A DNA stretch of 34,006 nt from Saccharopolyspora aridisoli (GTDB lineage Bacteria; Actinomycetota; Actinomycetes; Mycobacteriales; Pseudonocardiaceae): the NCBI RefSeq assembly GCF_004348445.1, contig NZ_SMKV01000049.1:1-34006 (forward strand), given 5' to 3'. Below the pieces are notes generated by a model, which saw only the letters and a program-made list of their open reading frames with translations, was not told where the DNA came from and made no database searches. The position numbers and the translations under genes are program-made. Shown here piece by piece: positions 11,159-23,685 of the stretch; position 1 is the stretch's first letter, and every line of letters begins with the position of its first letter.

Positions 11159-12118
11159 ATGACCAGCACCGAGGCAGACGAGATCCGCTTGGCGGCGAAG
11201 CGGATCGCGGAGCGCGGCTCCAGCGCGCCGCGTCCGGCGCGCGATCCGGTCAACCTGCCGATGATCAACAACTGGGTCGAGGCGATGGGCGACGCCAACC
11301 CCGTCTACACCTCGGCAGAGGCCGCAGCCGAGTCCGTCCACGGCGGACTCGTCGCGCCGCCGGCGATGGCGCAGGTGTGGACGATGGGCGGGCTCCACCC
11401 GCAGCGCGACCCCGACGACCCGCTCTACGCCATGATGGGCGAGCTCGACGAGGCCGGGTACACCTCGGTCGTCGCGACGAACTGCGACCAGACCTACCAC
11501 CGCTACCTGGAGCACGACGAGCAGGTCGTGGTCACCACCAAGCTCGACTCGGTGGTCGGGCCGAAGACGACCGGTCTCGGCGAGGGCTGGTTCGTCACCA
11601 CCCGCAACACCTGGTACGTCGGTGACGAGCCGGTGGCCGAGATGATGTTCCGAGTCCTGAAGTTCAAACCGGCCGAAGCCGAGAGGGCTGCGGCCGAGCC
11701 GGAACCGGAGCCACCGGCCGAGGTCGTCCGGCCCGCGATCAACCGCGACACCGCCTACTTCTGGGAGGGCACCGCCGCGGGCGAGCTGCGCATCCAGCGC
11801 TGCGGCGGGTGCGGGCTGCTGCGCCACCCGCCGGGACCGATGTGCCCGGAATGCGGCGCCACCAAGCGCACGCACCTGGTCTCCGACGGGCTCGGCGAGG
11901 TCTACAGCTACGTCGTGCACCACCGGCCGGCGATCCCGGGCAAGGAGCTGCCGCTGGTGATCGCGCTGGTCGAACTGGACGAGGGCGTGCGGGTCCTCGG
12001 TGAACTGCACGACGTCGAGCCGGACGAGGTGGCCATCGGTCAGCGCGTCCAGGTCGCCTACCAGCGGATCGACGACGATTTGACCTTGCCGTACTGGAAA
12101 CCTTCGGAGGACGCATGA
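11159..12118 (+). CDS. chsH2: ChsH2: MaoC-like hydratase subunit fused to DUF35
   Basis: Large subunit of the side-chain enoyl-CoA hydratase that adds water at C17, fused to a DUF35 module that in known systems docks the aldolase Ltp2. Of 319 residues, about 1-170 form a MaoC/hot-dog domain; an acidic Pro-rich linker (PEPEPPAE) at 180-188 leads to the DUF35 part. That part has a zinc ribbon (Cys215, Cys218, Cys229, Cys232) and an OB fold from about 238. All four zinc cysteines are present. ATG 11159 follows GAGGAGGGG. It overlaps or abuts chsH1 depending on the chsH1 start. Length agrees with mycobacterial ChsH2 (about 311). Confidence 0.92.
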   Translation: MTSTEADEIRLAAKRIAERGSSAPRPARDPVNLPMINNWVEAMGDANPVYTSAEAAAESVHGGLVAPPAMAQVWTMGGLHPQRDPDDPLYAMMGELDEAGYTSVVATNCDQTYHRYLEHDEQVVVTTKLDSVVGPKTTGLGEGWFVTTRNTWYVGDEPVAEMMFRVLKFKPAEAERAAAEPEPEPPAEVVRPAINRDTAYFWEGTAAGELRIQRCGGCGLLRHPPGPMCPECGATKRTHLVSDGLGEVYSYVVHHRPAIPGKELPLVIALVELDEGVRVLGELHDVEPDEVAIGQRVQVAYQRIDDDLTLPYWKPSEDA

Positions 12119-12189
12119 GTGCCACGCCCCGTTCGCGTGCTCATTCGTCCGACCGGGTGCGGGTGTCCCGGCAGAACACTGGAGAACGC

Positions 12190-12615
12190 ATGGCACTGGC
12201 GCGCACACGCACGGCGGGCGAGGTCGCGATCGGCGACGCGCTGCCGGAGGAACGCATCGACGCGACCCCCACCTTCATCGTCAGCACGGCCATCGCCACC
12301 CGCGACTTCCAGGACGTGCACCACGACCGGGACCTGGCGCAGGCCAAGGGATCGAAGGACATCTTCCTCAACATCCTCACGACCACCGGTCTGGTGCAGC
12401 GCTACGTCACCGATTGGGCCGGTCCGGAGGCCCTGGTGCGCGGGGTGTCGATCAAGCTCGGCGTGCCCTGCTACGCCTACGACACGCTCACCATGCACGG
12501 ACAGGTGCTGGAACGCGGTGCCGACGTGCTCGTGGTCGAGGTGCTGGGCCGCAACCAGCTCGGCACCCACGTCACCGGCCGGGTGCGGCTGGAACTACCG
12601 GAGGTGGCCCGATGA
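12190..12615 (+). CDS. chsH1: ChsH1: MaoC-like hydratase subunit
   Basis: Small catalytic subunit of the ChsH1-ChsH2 hydratase. ATRDFQDVHHDRD aligns with mycobacterial ChsH1, placing the catalytic pair at Asp39 and His44 in this numbering. Two starts are credible. ATG 12190 has GGAG five bases upstream and gives 141 residues, near the family length of about 129. ATG 12115 overlaps the chsH2 stop (ATGA), also has a CGGAGG, and would add 25 Arg/Ser-rich residues with no visible family similarity. I prefer 12190 but cannot exclude 12115. The 3' end overlaps ltp2 by 4 bp (ATGA). Confidence 0.88.
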   Translation: MALARTRTAGEVAIGDALPEERIDATPTFIVSTAIATRDFQDVHHDRDLAQAKGSKDIFLNILTTTGLVQRYVTDWAGPEALVRGVSIKLGVPCYAYDTLTMHGQVLERGADVLVVEVLGRNQLGTHVTGRVRLELPEVAR

Positions 12616-13778
12616 TCTCAGGGAAGACCGCCATCGCCGGCATCGGCGCGACCGAGTTCTCCAAGGACTCCGGGCGCAGCGAGCTGCAACTGGCCGCCGA
12701 GTGCGTGCGCGGTGCGCTGGCCGACGCCGGACTTGCACCGTCCGATGTGGATGGTCTGGTGACCTTCACGATGGACACCAACACCGAGGTCGCGGTGGCC
12801 CGTGAGGTCGGCATCCCGAACCTGAGCTACCTCAGCCGCATCCACTACGGCGGTGGCGCGGCCTGCGCCACCGTGCAGCAGGCGGCGATGGCGGTGGCGA
12901 CCGGGATGGCCGAGGTCGTGGTCTGCTACCGCGCTTTCAACGAGCGCTCCGGGCAGCGGTTCGGCCAGTTCAACGCCGGGCTGTCCGGGCAGGCGACCTC
13001 CACGGGTGTGGACAACAGCTGGTCCTACCCGATGGGCCTGGGCACGCCGGGCGCGCAGGTGGCGATGTTCGCCCGCCGCTACATGCACTCCTACGGCGTG
13101 ACCAGCGAGGACTTCGGCCGCATCGCGGTCGCCGACCGCAAGCACGCCGCCACCAACCCGCACGCCTGGTTCTACGAGCGGCCGATCACCTTGGAGGACC
13201 ACCAGAACTCGCGGTGGATCACCGAGCCGCTGCGGCTGCTGGACTGCTGCCAGGAGAGCGACGGCGGGGTCGCGTTGGTGGTGACCAGTCTGGACCGCGC
13301 CCGCGACCTGGCCCACCCGCCCGCGGTCGTGGCGGGAGCGGCGCAGGGCAGCGGGCCGGACCAGTTCACCATGACCAGCTACTACCGCGACGACCTCACC
13401 GGTCTGCCGGAGGTGGGCCTGGTGGCGCGGCAGCTGTGGGAGCAGTCCGGGATCGGTCCGCAGGACGTGCAGGTGGGCGTGCTCTACGACCACTTCACGC
13501 CGTTCGTGCTGGTCCAGCTCGAAGAGCTCGGGTTCTGCGGCCGGGGCGAGGCCAAGGACTTCATCGCCGACGGCGCGATCGAGCACGGCGGGCGATTGCC
13601 GCTGAACACCCACGGCGGTCAGCTGGGGGAGGCCTACATCCACGGGATGAACGGCATCGCCGAGGCGGTCCGCCAGATCCGGGGAACCGCGGTGAACCAG
13701 GTCGAAGATGTGAACAACGTGCTGGTGACCGCGGGAACCGGTGTCCCCACCAGCGGACTCGTCCTCGCGACGAACTGA
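12612..13778 (+). CDS. ltp2: Steroid side-chain aldolase Ltp2
   Basis: Thiolase-fold retro-aldolase that cleaves the 17-hydroxy side-chain CoA to androstenedione-type 17-ketone plus propionyl-CoA, working in complex with the DUF35 part of ChsH2. The 388 residues closely match mycobacterial Ltp2 (Rv3540c): IGATEFSKDSGRSELQLA, FTMDTNTE, IHYGGGAACATVQ, STGVDNSWSYP, LYDHFTPF, and HGGQLGEAYIHGMNG in place of the usual thiolase His motif. ATG 12612 overlaps the chsH1 stop, while a longer open frame upstream is a shadow of chsH1. It is the last gene of the igr-type operon. Its TGA overlaps a KstR box serving the hsa operon. Confidence 0.95.
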   Translation: MISGKTAIAGIGATEFSKDSGRSELQLAAECVRGALADAGLAPSDVDGLVTFTMDTNTEVAVAREVGIPNLSYLSRIHYGGGAACATVQQAAMAVATGMAEVVVCYRAFNERSGQRFGQFNAGLSGQATSTGVDNSWSYPMGLGTPGAQVAMFARRYMHSYGVTSEDFGRIAVADRKHAATNPHAWFYERPITLEDHQNSRWITEPLRLLDCCQESDGGVALVVTSLDRARDLAHPPAVVAGAAQGSGPDQFTMTSYYRDDLTGLPEVGLVARQLWEQSGIGPQDVQVGVLYDHFTPFVLVQLEELGFCGRGEAKDFIADGAIEHGGRLPLNTHGGQLGEAYIHGMNGIAEAVRQIRGTAVNQVEDVNNVLVTAGTGVPTSGLVLATN

Positions 13779-13789
13779 AACATGTTATA
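13776..13789. promoter_or_regulatory. KstR operator 1 of the hsa promoter
   Basis: TGAAACATGTTATA is a full consensus match. Its first three bases are the ltp2 stop codon. It lies 99 bp before hsaE. A possible -10 element TATGAT is at 13810-13815. Confidence 0.82.
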
Positions 13790-13832
13790 GATTTTGCCGC
13801 GTCGGGCGGTATGATGTAGCTCGTAACAACGC

Positions 13833-13846
13833 GTGAACCGGTTCCA
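13833..13846. promoter_or_regulatory. KstR-like operator 2 of the hsa promoter
   Basis: GTGAACCGGTTCCA has the AAC-N2-GTT core and the final A but lacks the first T. It is one of three boxes before hsaE and lies downstream of the putative -10. Confidence 0.6.
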
Positions 13847-13854
13847 TTGCGATG

Positions 13855-13868
13855 AGGAACCTGTTCCA
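13855..13868. promoter_or_regulatory. KstR-like operator 3 of the hsa promoter
   Basis: AGGAACCTGTTCCA has the core and the final A. It is exactly 22 bp from box 2, about two helical turns, and 20 bp before the hsaE ATG. Confidence 0.55.
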
Positions 13869-13888
13869 TTCGGTGTCGGGGAGGTCGA

Positions 13889-14665
13889 ATGCTCAGTGCC
13901 GAGACCCGAGGAGGGCTGGCCGAGCGGTTGTGGCGGGCCGAGCGGGATCGTGCCCCGATCCCACCGCTGGTCGAGTCGCACCCGGGCATCGACGTGGTCG
14001 ACGCCTACGAGATCCAGCTGATCAACATCCGCCGCCGAGGCACCGCGGTCGCCGGGCACAAGGTCGGGCTGTCCTCGCCGGCGATGCAGCAGATGATGGG
14101 TGTCGACGAACCCGACTACGGGCACCTGCTGGCCGACATGCGGCTGGCCGAGGACGTTCCGATCGATGCCCGCGCCTACTGCTACCCGCGCGTGGAGGCC
14201 GAGGTTGGATTCCTGCTGGCCGAGGACATCCCGCCGGACTGCGACGAGCAAGGCGTGCTCGACCGCACCGAGGCGCTGATCCCCTCCATCGAGCTGATCG
14301 ACAGCCGTATCCGCGACTGGCGCATCGGCATCGCCGACACCATCGCCGACAACGCGTCCTCCGCCGGCTACGTGCTCGGAGCGCAGCGGGTGGCGCCCGC
14401 CGAGCTCGACCCGCGAGGCATCGACGCCGTCCTGCACCGCAACGGCGAGGTCGTCGCCGAGGGCCGCTCCGACGCGGTGCTGGGCAACCCCGCCACCGCC
14501 GTGGCCTGGCTGGCGAACGAGGTCGCCGGTTTCGGGGTGCGGTTGCGCGCCGGGAACGTCGTGCTGCCCGGATCCTGCACCCGCGCCATCGACCTGCGGC
14601 CGGGCGACTTCTTCCAGGCCGAGTTCACCGGTCTCGGCACAGCCGGTCTCACCGCGAAACCCTAG
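13889..14665 (+). CDS. hsaE: 2-hydroxypenta-2,4-dienoate hydratase-type enzyme HsaE
   Basis: Hydrates 2-hydroxyhexa-2,4-dienoate, released by HsaD, to 4-hydroxy-2-oxohexanoate. The 258 residues fit the MhpD/BphH/XylJ family: GHKVGLSSPAMQQMMGV, PDYGHLL, then the metal-binding region with VEAEVGFLLAEDIP (Glu pair) and PSIELIDSRI. ATG 13889 follows GGGGAGG. It is the first gene of a plus-strand run hsaE-G-F-A-D-C-B. An unusually long gap of 224 bp, containing hairpins, separates it from hsaG. Control by KstR is indicated by three upstream boxes. Confidence 0.93.
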   Translation: MLSAETRGGLAERLWRAERDRAPIPPLVESHPGIDVVDAYEIQLINIRRRGTAVAGHKVGLSSPAMQQMMGVDEPDYGHLLADMRLAEDVPIDARAYCYPRVEAEVGFLLAEDIPPDCDEQGVLDRTEALIPSIELIDSRIRDWRIGIADTIADNASSAGYVLGAQRVAPAELDPRGIDAVLHRNGEVVAEGRSDAVLGNPATAVAWLANEVAGFGVRLRAGNVVLPGSCTRAIDLRPGDFFQAEFTGLGTAGLTAKP

Positions 14666-14677
14666 GGGGTGCACTGA

Positions 14678-14769
14678 AGTGGCGGGCCACTCCCTCCTCT
14701 GCCGAGTGGGCGAGCAGCTCGCACCGCTGGAGGTTCCGAGGGGCTTCGTGGCGAGCGCGCCGCGAAGCC
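14678..14769. repeat. Hairpins in the hsaE-hsaG gap
   Basis: The 224-bp gap 14666-14889 holds no convincing gene but has two palindromes. AGTGGC-GG-GCCACT lies at 14678-14691, and a 12-bp stem with a 4-nt loop (GGCTTCG...CGAAGCC arms) at 14742-14769. They could attenuate transcription or stabilise mRNA inside the operon. The hsaG ribosome-binding site AGGAGG follows near 14880. Confidence 0.6.
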
Positions 14770-14889
14770 GATGTCCACCGCTGGGGTGAGCTGGAGGCAT
14801 CAGGAGTGGCGGGCGGAGTCCACACCCACAGGTCCTCCTCCCCGCACTGGTACGCAACAGGACTTCGACGCACTCGCTAGGAGGGCGCC

Positions 14890-15795
14890 ATGACCGCCAA
14901 GGCGGCCATCGTCGGGTCGGGCAACATCGGCACCGACCTGCTCTACAAGCTCAGCCGGGCCGAACACGTCGAGCCGGCCTGGATGATCGGCATCGACCCC
15001 GACAGCGACGGCCTCCGCCGCGCGGCCGACCTGGGCGTGCCCGCCAGCGCCGAAGGCGTGGACTGGCTGCTGGACAACGAGTCTCCGGACATCGTCTTCG
15101 AGGCGACCTCGGCCCACGTGCACGAGGCCAACGCGCCGCGCTACGCCGAGCGAGGGATCCGCGCGATCGACCTCACCCCGGCCGCCGTCGGGCCCTGCGT
15201 CGTGCCGCCGGTCAACATCGACGAGCACCTGGACGCACCCAACATCAACCTCATCACCTGCGGCGGGCAGGCGACCATCCCGATCGTGCACGCCGTGTCG
15301 CGAGTCGTCCCGGTCGGCTACGCCGAGATCGTCGCCTCCGTCTCCTCGGTGTCGGCCGGGCCCGGAACCCGGTCGAACATCGATGAGTTCACCCGCACCA
15401 CGGCCAAGGGGATCGAGGTCATCGGGGGAGCCGAGCGCGGCAAGGCGATCATCGTGCTCAACCCCGCCGACCCGCCGATGATCATGCGGGACACCATCTT
15501 CTGCGCCATCCCTGCCGACGCCGACACCGACGCCATCGGCGAATCGATCACCCGCATGGCCGCCGACATCGCCGAGTACGTCCCCGGCTACCGGCTGCTG
15601 TCCGAGCCGCAGTTCGACCCGCCCTCGGCCGTCACCGGCCACCAGGCCCGGGTCGCGGTGTTCGTCGAGGTCGAGGGCGCGGGCGACTTCCTGCCCAAGT
15701 ACTCCGGGAACCTCGACATCATGACCGCCGCCGCGGTGCGGGTCGGCGAAGAACTCGCCCGCACCGGGGCGCTGCAGGAGGAGGCCGCGCGGTGA
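14890..15795 (+). CDS. hsaG: Acylating aldehyde dehydrogenase HsaG
   Basis: Converts the aldehyde released by HsaF (propanal in the sterol pathway) to its CoA ester with NAD+ and CoA. The 301-residue protein belongs to the BphJ/MhpF/DmpF family. It has an N-terminal Rossmann fold with GSGNIGTD from residue 9, the catalytic Cys124 in [11 protein letters not shown], and a C-terminal dimerisation/catalytic domain ([19 protein letters not shown]). ATG 14890 follows AGGAGG. The GTGA overlap of 4 bp with hsaF suggests coupling, which fits the known channelling complex between aldolase and dehydrogenase. Confidence 0.95.
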   Translation: MTAKAAIVGSGNIGTDLLYKLSRAEHVEPAWMIGIDPDSDGLRRAADLGVPASAEGVDWLLDNESPDIVFEATSAHVHEANAPRYAERGIRAIDLTPAAVGPCVVPPVNIDEHLDAPNINLITCGGQATIPIVHAVSRVVPVGYAEIVASVSSVSAGPGTRSNIDEFTRTTAKGIEVIGGAERGKAIIVLNPADPPMIMRDTIFCAIPADADTDAIGESITRMAADIAEYVPGYRLLSEPQFDPPSAVTGHQARVAVFVEVEGAGDFLPKYSGNLDIMTAAAVRVGEELARTGALQEEAAR

Positions 15796-16835
15796 CCGGA
15801 CTGCCCAAGACCTACAGCGACGAGCTGGACCTGCGCATCACCGACACCTCGCTGCGCGACGGCTCGCACCACAAGCGCCACCAGTTCACCGCCGACGAGG
15901 TGCGCGACATCGTCACCGCGCTCGACGGCGCCGGTGTGCCGGTGATCGAGGTGACCCACGGCGACGGGCTCGGCGGTTCCTCCTTCAACTACGGCTTCTC
16001 ACGCACTCCCGAGCAGGAACTGATCACCCTGGCCGCCGAGACCGCGCGCAATGCCAAGATCGCCGTGCTGATGCTGCCCGGCGTCGGCGTCACCGACGAC
16101 ATCGTCATCTCGCGCGACCACGGCGCCTCGGTGTGCCGGATCGCCACCCACTGCACCGAAGCCGACGTGTCCGTGCAGCACTTCGGGCTCGCGCGCGACC
16201 AGGGCATGGAGACCGTCGGATTCCTGATGATGGCCCACTCCCAGCCACCGGAGGTGCTGGCCAAGCAGGCCAGGGTCATGGTCGACGCCGGCTGCCAGTG
16301 CGTCTACGTCGTCGACTCCGCCGGTGCGCTGGTGCTCGAACAGGTCGCCGAGCGGGTCTCGGCGCTGGACGCCGAGATCGGCGGTGACGCGCAGATCGGC
16401 TTCCACGGCCACGAGAACCTCGGCGTCGCCGTTGCCAACTCGGTCGCCGCCGCACGTGCCGGCGCCGTCCAGATCGACGGCAGCGCAAGGCGTTTCGGCG
16501 CCGGAGCGGGCAACACGCCGGTCGAGGCGTTCGTCGGGGTGTGCGACAAGCTCGGGTTCCGGACCGGCGTGGATTTCTTCGCCATCGCCGACGCGGCCGA
16601 GGACGTGGTGCGCCCGGCGATGCCCGAGGAGTGCCTGCTGGACCGCTCCGCGCTGATGATGGGCTACGCCGGGGTGTACTCCAGCTTCCTCAAGCACGCA
16701 GCCAACCAGGCCGAGCGCTACGGCGTCAGCCAGGCGCAGCTCCTGGTGCGGGCCGGTGAGCGCAAGCTCGTCGGCGGCCAGGAGGACCAGCTCATCGACA
16801 TCGCGTTGGAGCTCGAACGCGAACAGGCCAAGTGA
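15792..16835 (+). CDS. hsaF: 4-hydroxy-2-oxoacid aldolase HsaF
   Basis: Divalent-metal class II aldolase of the DRE-TIM/HMGL superfamily. It splits 4-hydroxy-2-oxohexanoate into pyruvate and propanal, which passes to HsaG. The 347 residues contain [10 protein letters not shown] at 17-26 (Arg22 and Asp23 catalytic/metal residues), VVDSAGA near 173-179 and the metal histidines His205 and His207 in FHGHENLG. The C-terminal communication domain, which binds the dehydrogenase, is present ([16 protein letters not shown]). GTG 15792 overlaps the hsaG stop. hsaA follows 29 bp downstream. Confidence 0.95.
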   Translation: MTGLPKTYSDELDLRITDTSLRDGSHHKRHQFTADEVRDIVTALDGAGVPVIEVTHGDGLGGSSFNYGFSRTPEQELITLAAETARNAKIAVLMLPGVGVTDDIVISRDHGASVCRIATHCTEADVSVQHFGLARDQGMETVGFLMMAHSQPPEVLAKQARVMVDAGCQCVYVVDSAGALVLEQVAERVSALDAEIGGDAQIGFHGHENLGVAVANSVAAARAGAVQIDGSARRFGAGAGNTPVEAFVGVCDKLGFRTGVDFFAIADAAEDVVRPAMPEECLLDRSALMMGYAGVYSSFLKHAANQAERYGVSQAQLLVRAGERKLVGGQEDQLIDIALELEREQAK

Positions 16836-16864
16836 CAAGACCCGAACTCCGAACGGAGCACTGC

Positions 16865-19929
<3,065 letters not shown>

Positions 19930-19940
19930 GGGGAGCAGCG

Positions 19941-20495
19941 ATGGAAGCCGTGGTCCCGGAGGTCGACGGCGCAGCGTTCCGGCGCACGCTCGGGCACTTC
20001 TGCACCGGCGTCACGGTCGTGACGGCCGTCTGCGACGGAGAGCCGGTGGGCTTCGCCTGCCAGTCATTCTCGGCGTTGTCCCTGGACCCTCCGTTGGTCC
20101 TGTGCTGCCCGGGCAAGACCTCCCGCACGTGGCCGATGATCGAACGCGCCGGCCACTTCTGCGTCAACGTCCTGGCAGCAGCACAGCGCGACGTCTCAGC
20201 GGTTTTCGGCCGCAGGGGCAAGGACAAGTTCGCCGACCTGGACTGGACGCCGGCCCCCTCGGGCGCTCCGGTCCTCGACGGCGCCCTCACCTGGCTCGAC
20301 TGCGCGGTCGATTCGGTCCTCGACGGCGGCGACCACCACGTCGTCCTCGGCCGGGTCCGCACCCTGGGCGAGGCCACCGAAGCGGACCCGCTGCTGTTCT
20401 ACAAGGGTGCCTACACGGGCATCACCCGCCCGACCACCCCCGCCCAGTACTGGCCCGAGGACTTGCTCACAGGAACCCCCGAAGACTGGCTCTGA
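19941..20495 (+). CDS. hsaB: Flavin reductase component HsaB
   Basis: NADH-dependent flavin reductase supplying reduced flavin to HsaA. The 184 residues fit the flavin_reduct/HpaC-like split-barrel family: RRTLGHFCTGVTVVTA, VGFACQSFSALSLDPPLVLCCPGKTSRTWP, FCVNVLAAAQRDVSA and a C-terminal HHVVLGRV with flavin-binding His. ATG 19941 is preferred because GAGGGGAG lies six bases upstream; GTG 19926, overlapping the hsaC stop, would add five residues. Last gene of the hsa run. The 295-bp gap to fadA5 (20496-20790) has no gene, only a terminator hairpin. Confidence 0.93.
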   Translation: MEAVVPEVDGAAFRRTLGHFCTGVTVVTAVCDGEPVGFACQSFSALSLDPPLVLCCPGKTSRTWPMIERAGHFCVNVLAAAQRDVSAVFGRRGKDKFADLDWTPAPSGAPVLDGALTWLDCAVDSVLDGGDHHVVLGRVRTLGEATEADPLLFYKGAYTGITRPTTPAQYWPEDLLTGTPEDWL

Positions 20496-20744
20496 CAGCC
20501 CACACAGGACAACTCCACACGAACCGAAGCTACCCATCCCAAGCCTCCACACCCCGAAGGCACCCGACGGCCCGCTCATCGGACCGCGTGGACACCGTCC
20601 CGACAGGAACACCCTCGGTAGTAACCCCGCCCCAGTGGACCTGTCCGGTGGACGTCGAACTCGGCCTGCACGTCGTTCCGTGTCGGATCCCCGATCACGG
20701 CGGTAAAACCCCCGCCCGGCCTGCGCGGGTGGAGGGGCTCTGGG

Positions 20745-20774
20745 GCCGCCTCGGGGATGGGTGGCCGAGGCGGC
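20745..20774. terminator. Hairpin terminator between hsaB and fadA5
   Basis: A 10-bp perfect GC stem (GCCGCCTCGG with CCGAGGCGGC) and a 10-nt loop lie 16 bp beyond the fadA5 stop on the minus strand. Probably also terminates the convergent hsa transcript. Confidence 0.65.
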
Positions 20775-20790
20775 GGTCGTCTTCGGGTGG

Positions 20791-21933
<1,143 letters not shown>

Positions 21934-21960
21934 TCACCGCGATCACTGCCGATACAAATC

Positions 21961-21974
21961 TAGAACATGTTATC
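21961..21974. promoter_or_regulatory. KstR operator, fadA5 side
   Basis: TAGAACATGTTATC matches the consensus except the final A. It lies 39 bp upstream of the fadA5 start in the 200-bp divergent gap. Confidence 0.78.
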
Positions 21975-22083
21975 TCCATGCGCCATGGCGCGGTCGCTCG
22001 CCAAACGATCTTTCCCTTTGGTTGTAGGATTCATGTGCGGTGAAAGGGGTTTACCGAACCCGTATCATGTGGTTCGCTTCACA

Positions 22084-22097
22084 TAGAACTCGTTTCA
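22084..22097. promoter_or_regulatory. KstR operator, cyp125 side
   Basis: TAGAACTCGTTTCA is a full consensus match, 24 bp before the cyp125 GTG. The AGGAGG ribosome-binding site follows near 22111-22116. Confidence 0.78.
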
Positions 22098-22121
22098 GTT
22101 CGTGCAGCGCAGGAGGTAGCC

Positions 22122-23348
22122 GTGGTAGCACCGAGCCTTCCGGAAGGCTTCGACTTCACCGACCCCGACCTCTACTCCGAGCGGGTGCCGCTGGAGGAAT
22201 TCGCGGAGCTCCGGCGTACCGCGCCCATCTGGTGGAACAAGCAACCGTTCCGGAAATCGGGATTCGACGACGAGGGGTACTGGGTCGTCACCCGGCACGC
22301 GGACGTCAAGGAGATCTCCCGGCGCAGCGACGTGTTCTCGACCTACGAGAACACCGCGATCATCCGGTTCAACGAGGAGATGAGCCGAGAGCAGATCGAG
22401 ATGCAGCGGTTCGTCATGCTCAACATCGACCCGCCCGAGCACACCAAGGTGCGGCGCCTGGTGGCGCGCGGGTTCACGCCGCGCGCGGTCAACAGCCTCG
22501 AGGAGGTGCTGCACCAGCGGGCGGAAGCGATCGCCTCCGGGGCGCTGGAGTCCGGCACGGGTGACTTCGTCACCGACATCGCCTGCGAACTGCCGCTGCA
22601 GGCCATCGCGGAGCTGCTGGGCGTGCCGCAGGAGCACCGCAAGGACATCTTCGACTGGTCCAACCAGATGGTCGCCTACGACGACCCCGAGTACGACATC
22701 GACCCGGAGACGGCTGCGGCGGAGATGCTCGGCTACTTCATGGGCGTGGCCGACCAGAAGCGCAAGTGCCCGATGGACGACATCGTCACCAAGCTGGTGG
22801 AAGCCGACGTCGACGGCAGCGCGCTCAGCGACGACGAGTTCGGCTTCTTCACGATCCTGCTGGCGGTGGCGGGCAACGAGACCACGCGCAACGCGATCAG
22901 CCACGGCATGCACGCCTTCATGCAGAACCCCGACCAGTGGGAGCTGTACAAGCGCGAGCGCCCGGAGACCACCGCCGACGAGATCGTCCGCTGGGCCACC
23001 CCGGTGGTGTCCTTCCAGCGCACCGCGATGGCCGACACCGAGCTGTCGGGGGTGCAGATCAAGGAGGGCGAGCGGGTCGGGATGTTCTACAGCTCGGCCA
23101 ACTTCGACCCCGAGGTCTTCGACCGGCCCGAGGAGTTCGACATCACCCGCGACCCGAACCCGCACGTCGGCTTCGGCGGAACGGGCGCGCACTACTGCCT
23201 GGGCGCGAGCCTGGCGCGGCTGGAGATGGACCTGATCTTCAACGCCATCGCCGACCACATGCCCGACATCCGGCAGCTCGAAGAGCCGCGCCGGCTCCGC
23301 TCCGGTTGGCTCAACGGCATCAAGGAATACCGGGTCCAGTACCGCTGA
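22122..23348 (+). CDS. cyp125: Cytochrome P450 CYP125 (steroid C26/C27 monooxygenase)
   Basis: Oxidises the terminal side-chain methyl of cholesterol/cholestenone through alcohol and aldehyde to the carboxylic acid, starting side-chain degradation. The 408 residues show the I-helix AGNETT at 250-255, the ExxR pair Glu287/Arg290 and the haem loop FGGTGAHYCLG with ligand Cys359. PEGFDFTDPDLYSERVP, QRFVMLNIDPPEHTKVRR and LRSGWLNGIKEY are characteristic of CYP125. It lacks the N-terminal extension of M. tuberculosis CYP125A1 (433). GTG 22122 follows AGGAGG. Electron-transfer partners are not encoded nearby. Confidence 0.95.
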   Translation: MVAPSLPEGFDFTDPDLYSERVPLEEFAELRRTAPIWWNKQPFRKSGFDDEGYWVVTRHADVKEISRRSDVFSTYENTAIIRFNEEMSREQIEMQRFVMLNIDPPEHTKVRRLVARGFTPRAVNSLEEVLHQRAEAIASGALESGTGDFVTDIACELPLQAIAELLGVPQEHRKDIFDWSNQMVAYDDPEYDIDPETAAAEMLGYFMGVADQKRKCPMDDIVTKLVEADVDGSALSDDEFGFFTILLAVAGNETTRNAISHGMHAFMQNPDQWELYKRERPETTADEIVRWATPVVSFQRTAMADTELSGVQIKEGERVGMFYSSANFDPEVFDRPEEFDITRDPNPHVGFGGTGAHYCLGASLARLEMDLIFNAIADHMPDIRQLEEPRRLRSGWLNGIKEYRVQYR

Positions 23349-23417
23349 CCCCGACAGTGCCCCCGGCCCTTGGACCGAGGACCGTCGTCCTGCCTCGCCC
23401 GCTGGTCCCGCGATTCC

Positions 23418-23455
23418 AGTGGAAATCCGAACCCCGATTTCCACTGAAATCGGGG
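23418..23455. repeat. Overlapping, mutually exclusive palindromes
   Basis: AGTGGAAATC (23418-23427) pairs with GATTTCCACT (23436-23445). CCCCGATTTC (23432-23441) instead pairs with GAAATCGGGG (23446-23455) across a 4-nt loop. Both are perfect 10-bp stems sharing bases, so only one can form. Located 70 bp after cyp125; could be a terminator or a copy of a dispersed palindromic repeat. Confidence 0.7.
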
Positions 23456-23537
23456 ACCACTGCGGGGGTCGGGCTTCGGGTTGGGTTCTCCATTTCGACT
23501 CTTGGTAGGAGGCAGCCGGTTCAGTCTTGCGGGAGGT

Positions 23538-23594
23538 GAGGCGGCGCTGCTTCCCGGAGGCGGCGCTGCTTTCCGGAGGCGGCGCTGGTCACGG
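23538..23594. repeat. 19-bp tandem repeat, about 2.7 copies
   Basis: Units begin at 23538, 23557 and 23576 with GAGGCGGCGCTG. The first two differ at one base; the third diverges after 12 bases. It lies in the 382-bp gap 23349-23730, which contains no convincing gene. Confidence 0.75.
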
Positions 23595-23685
23595 GTGTGG
23601 GGGCTCGCGGTGTGGGGTACCGCAACCGCGACCGACCGGATCGAGCGCTGTCGGGCTGCGACCTGGTCGAGTTCCCCGGAGATGA

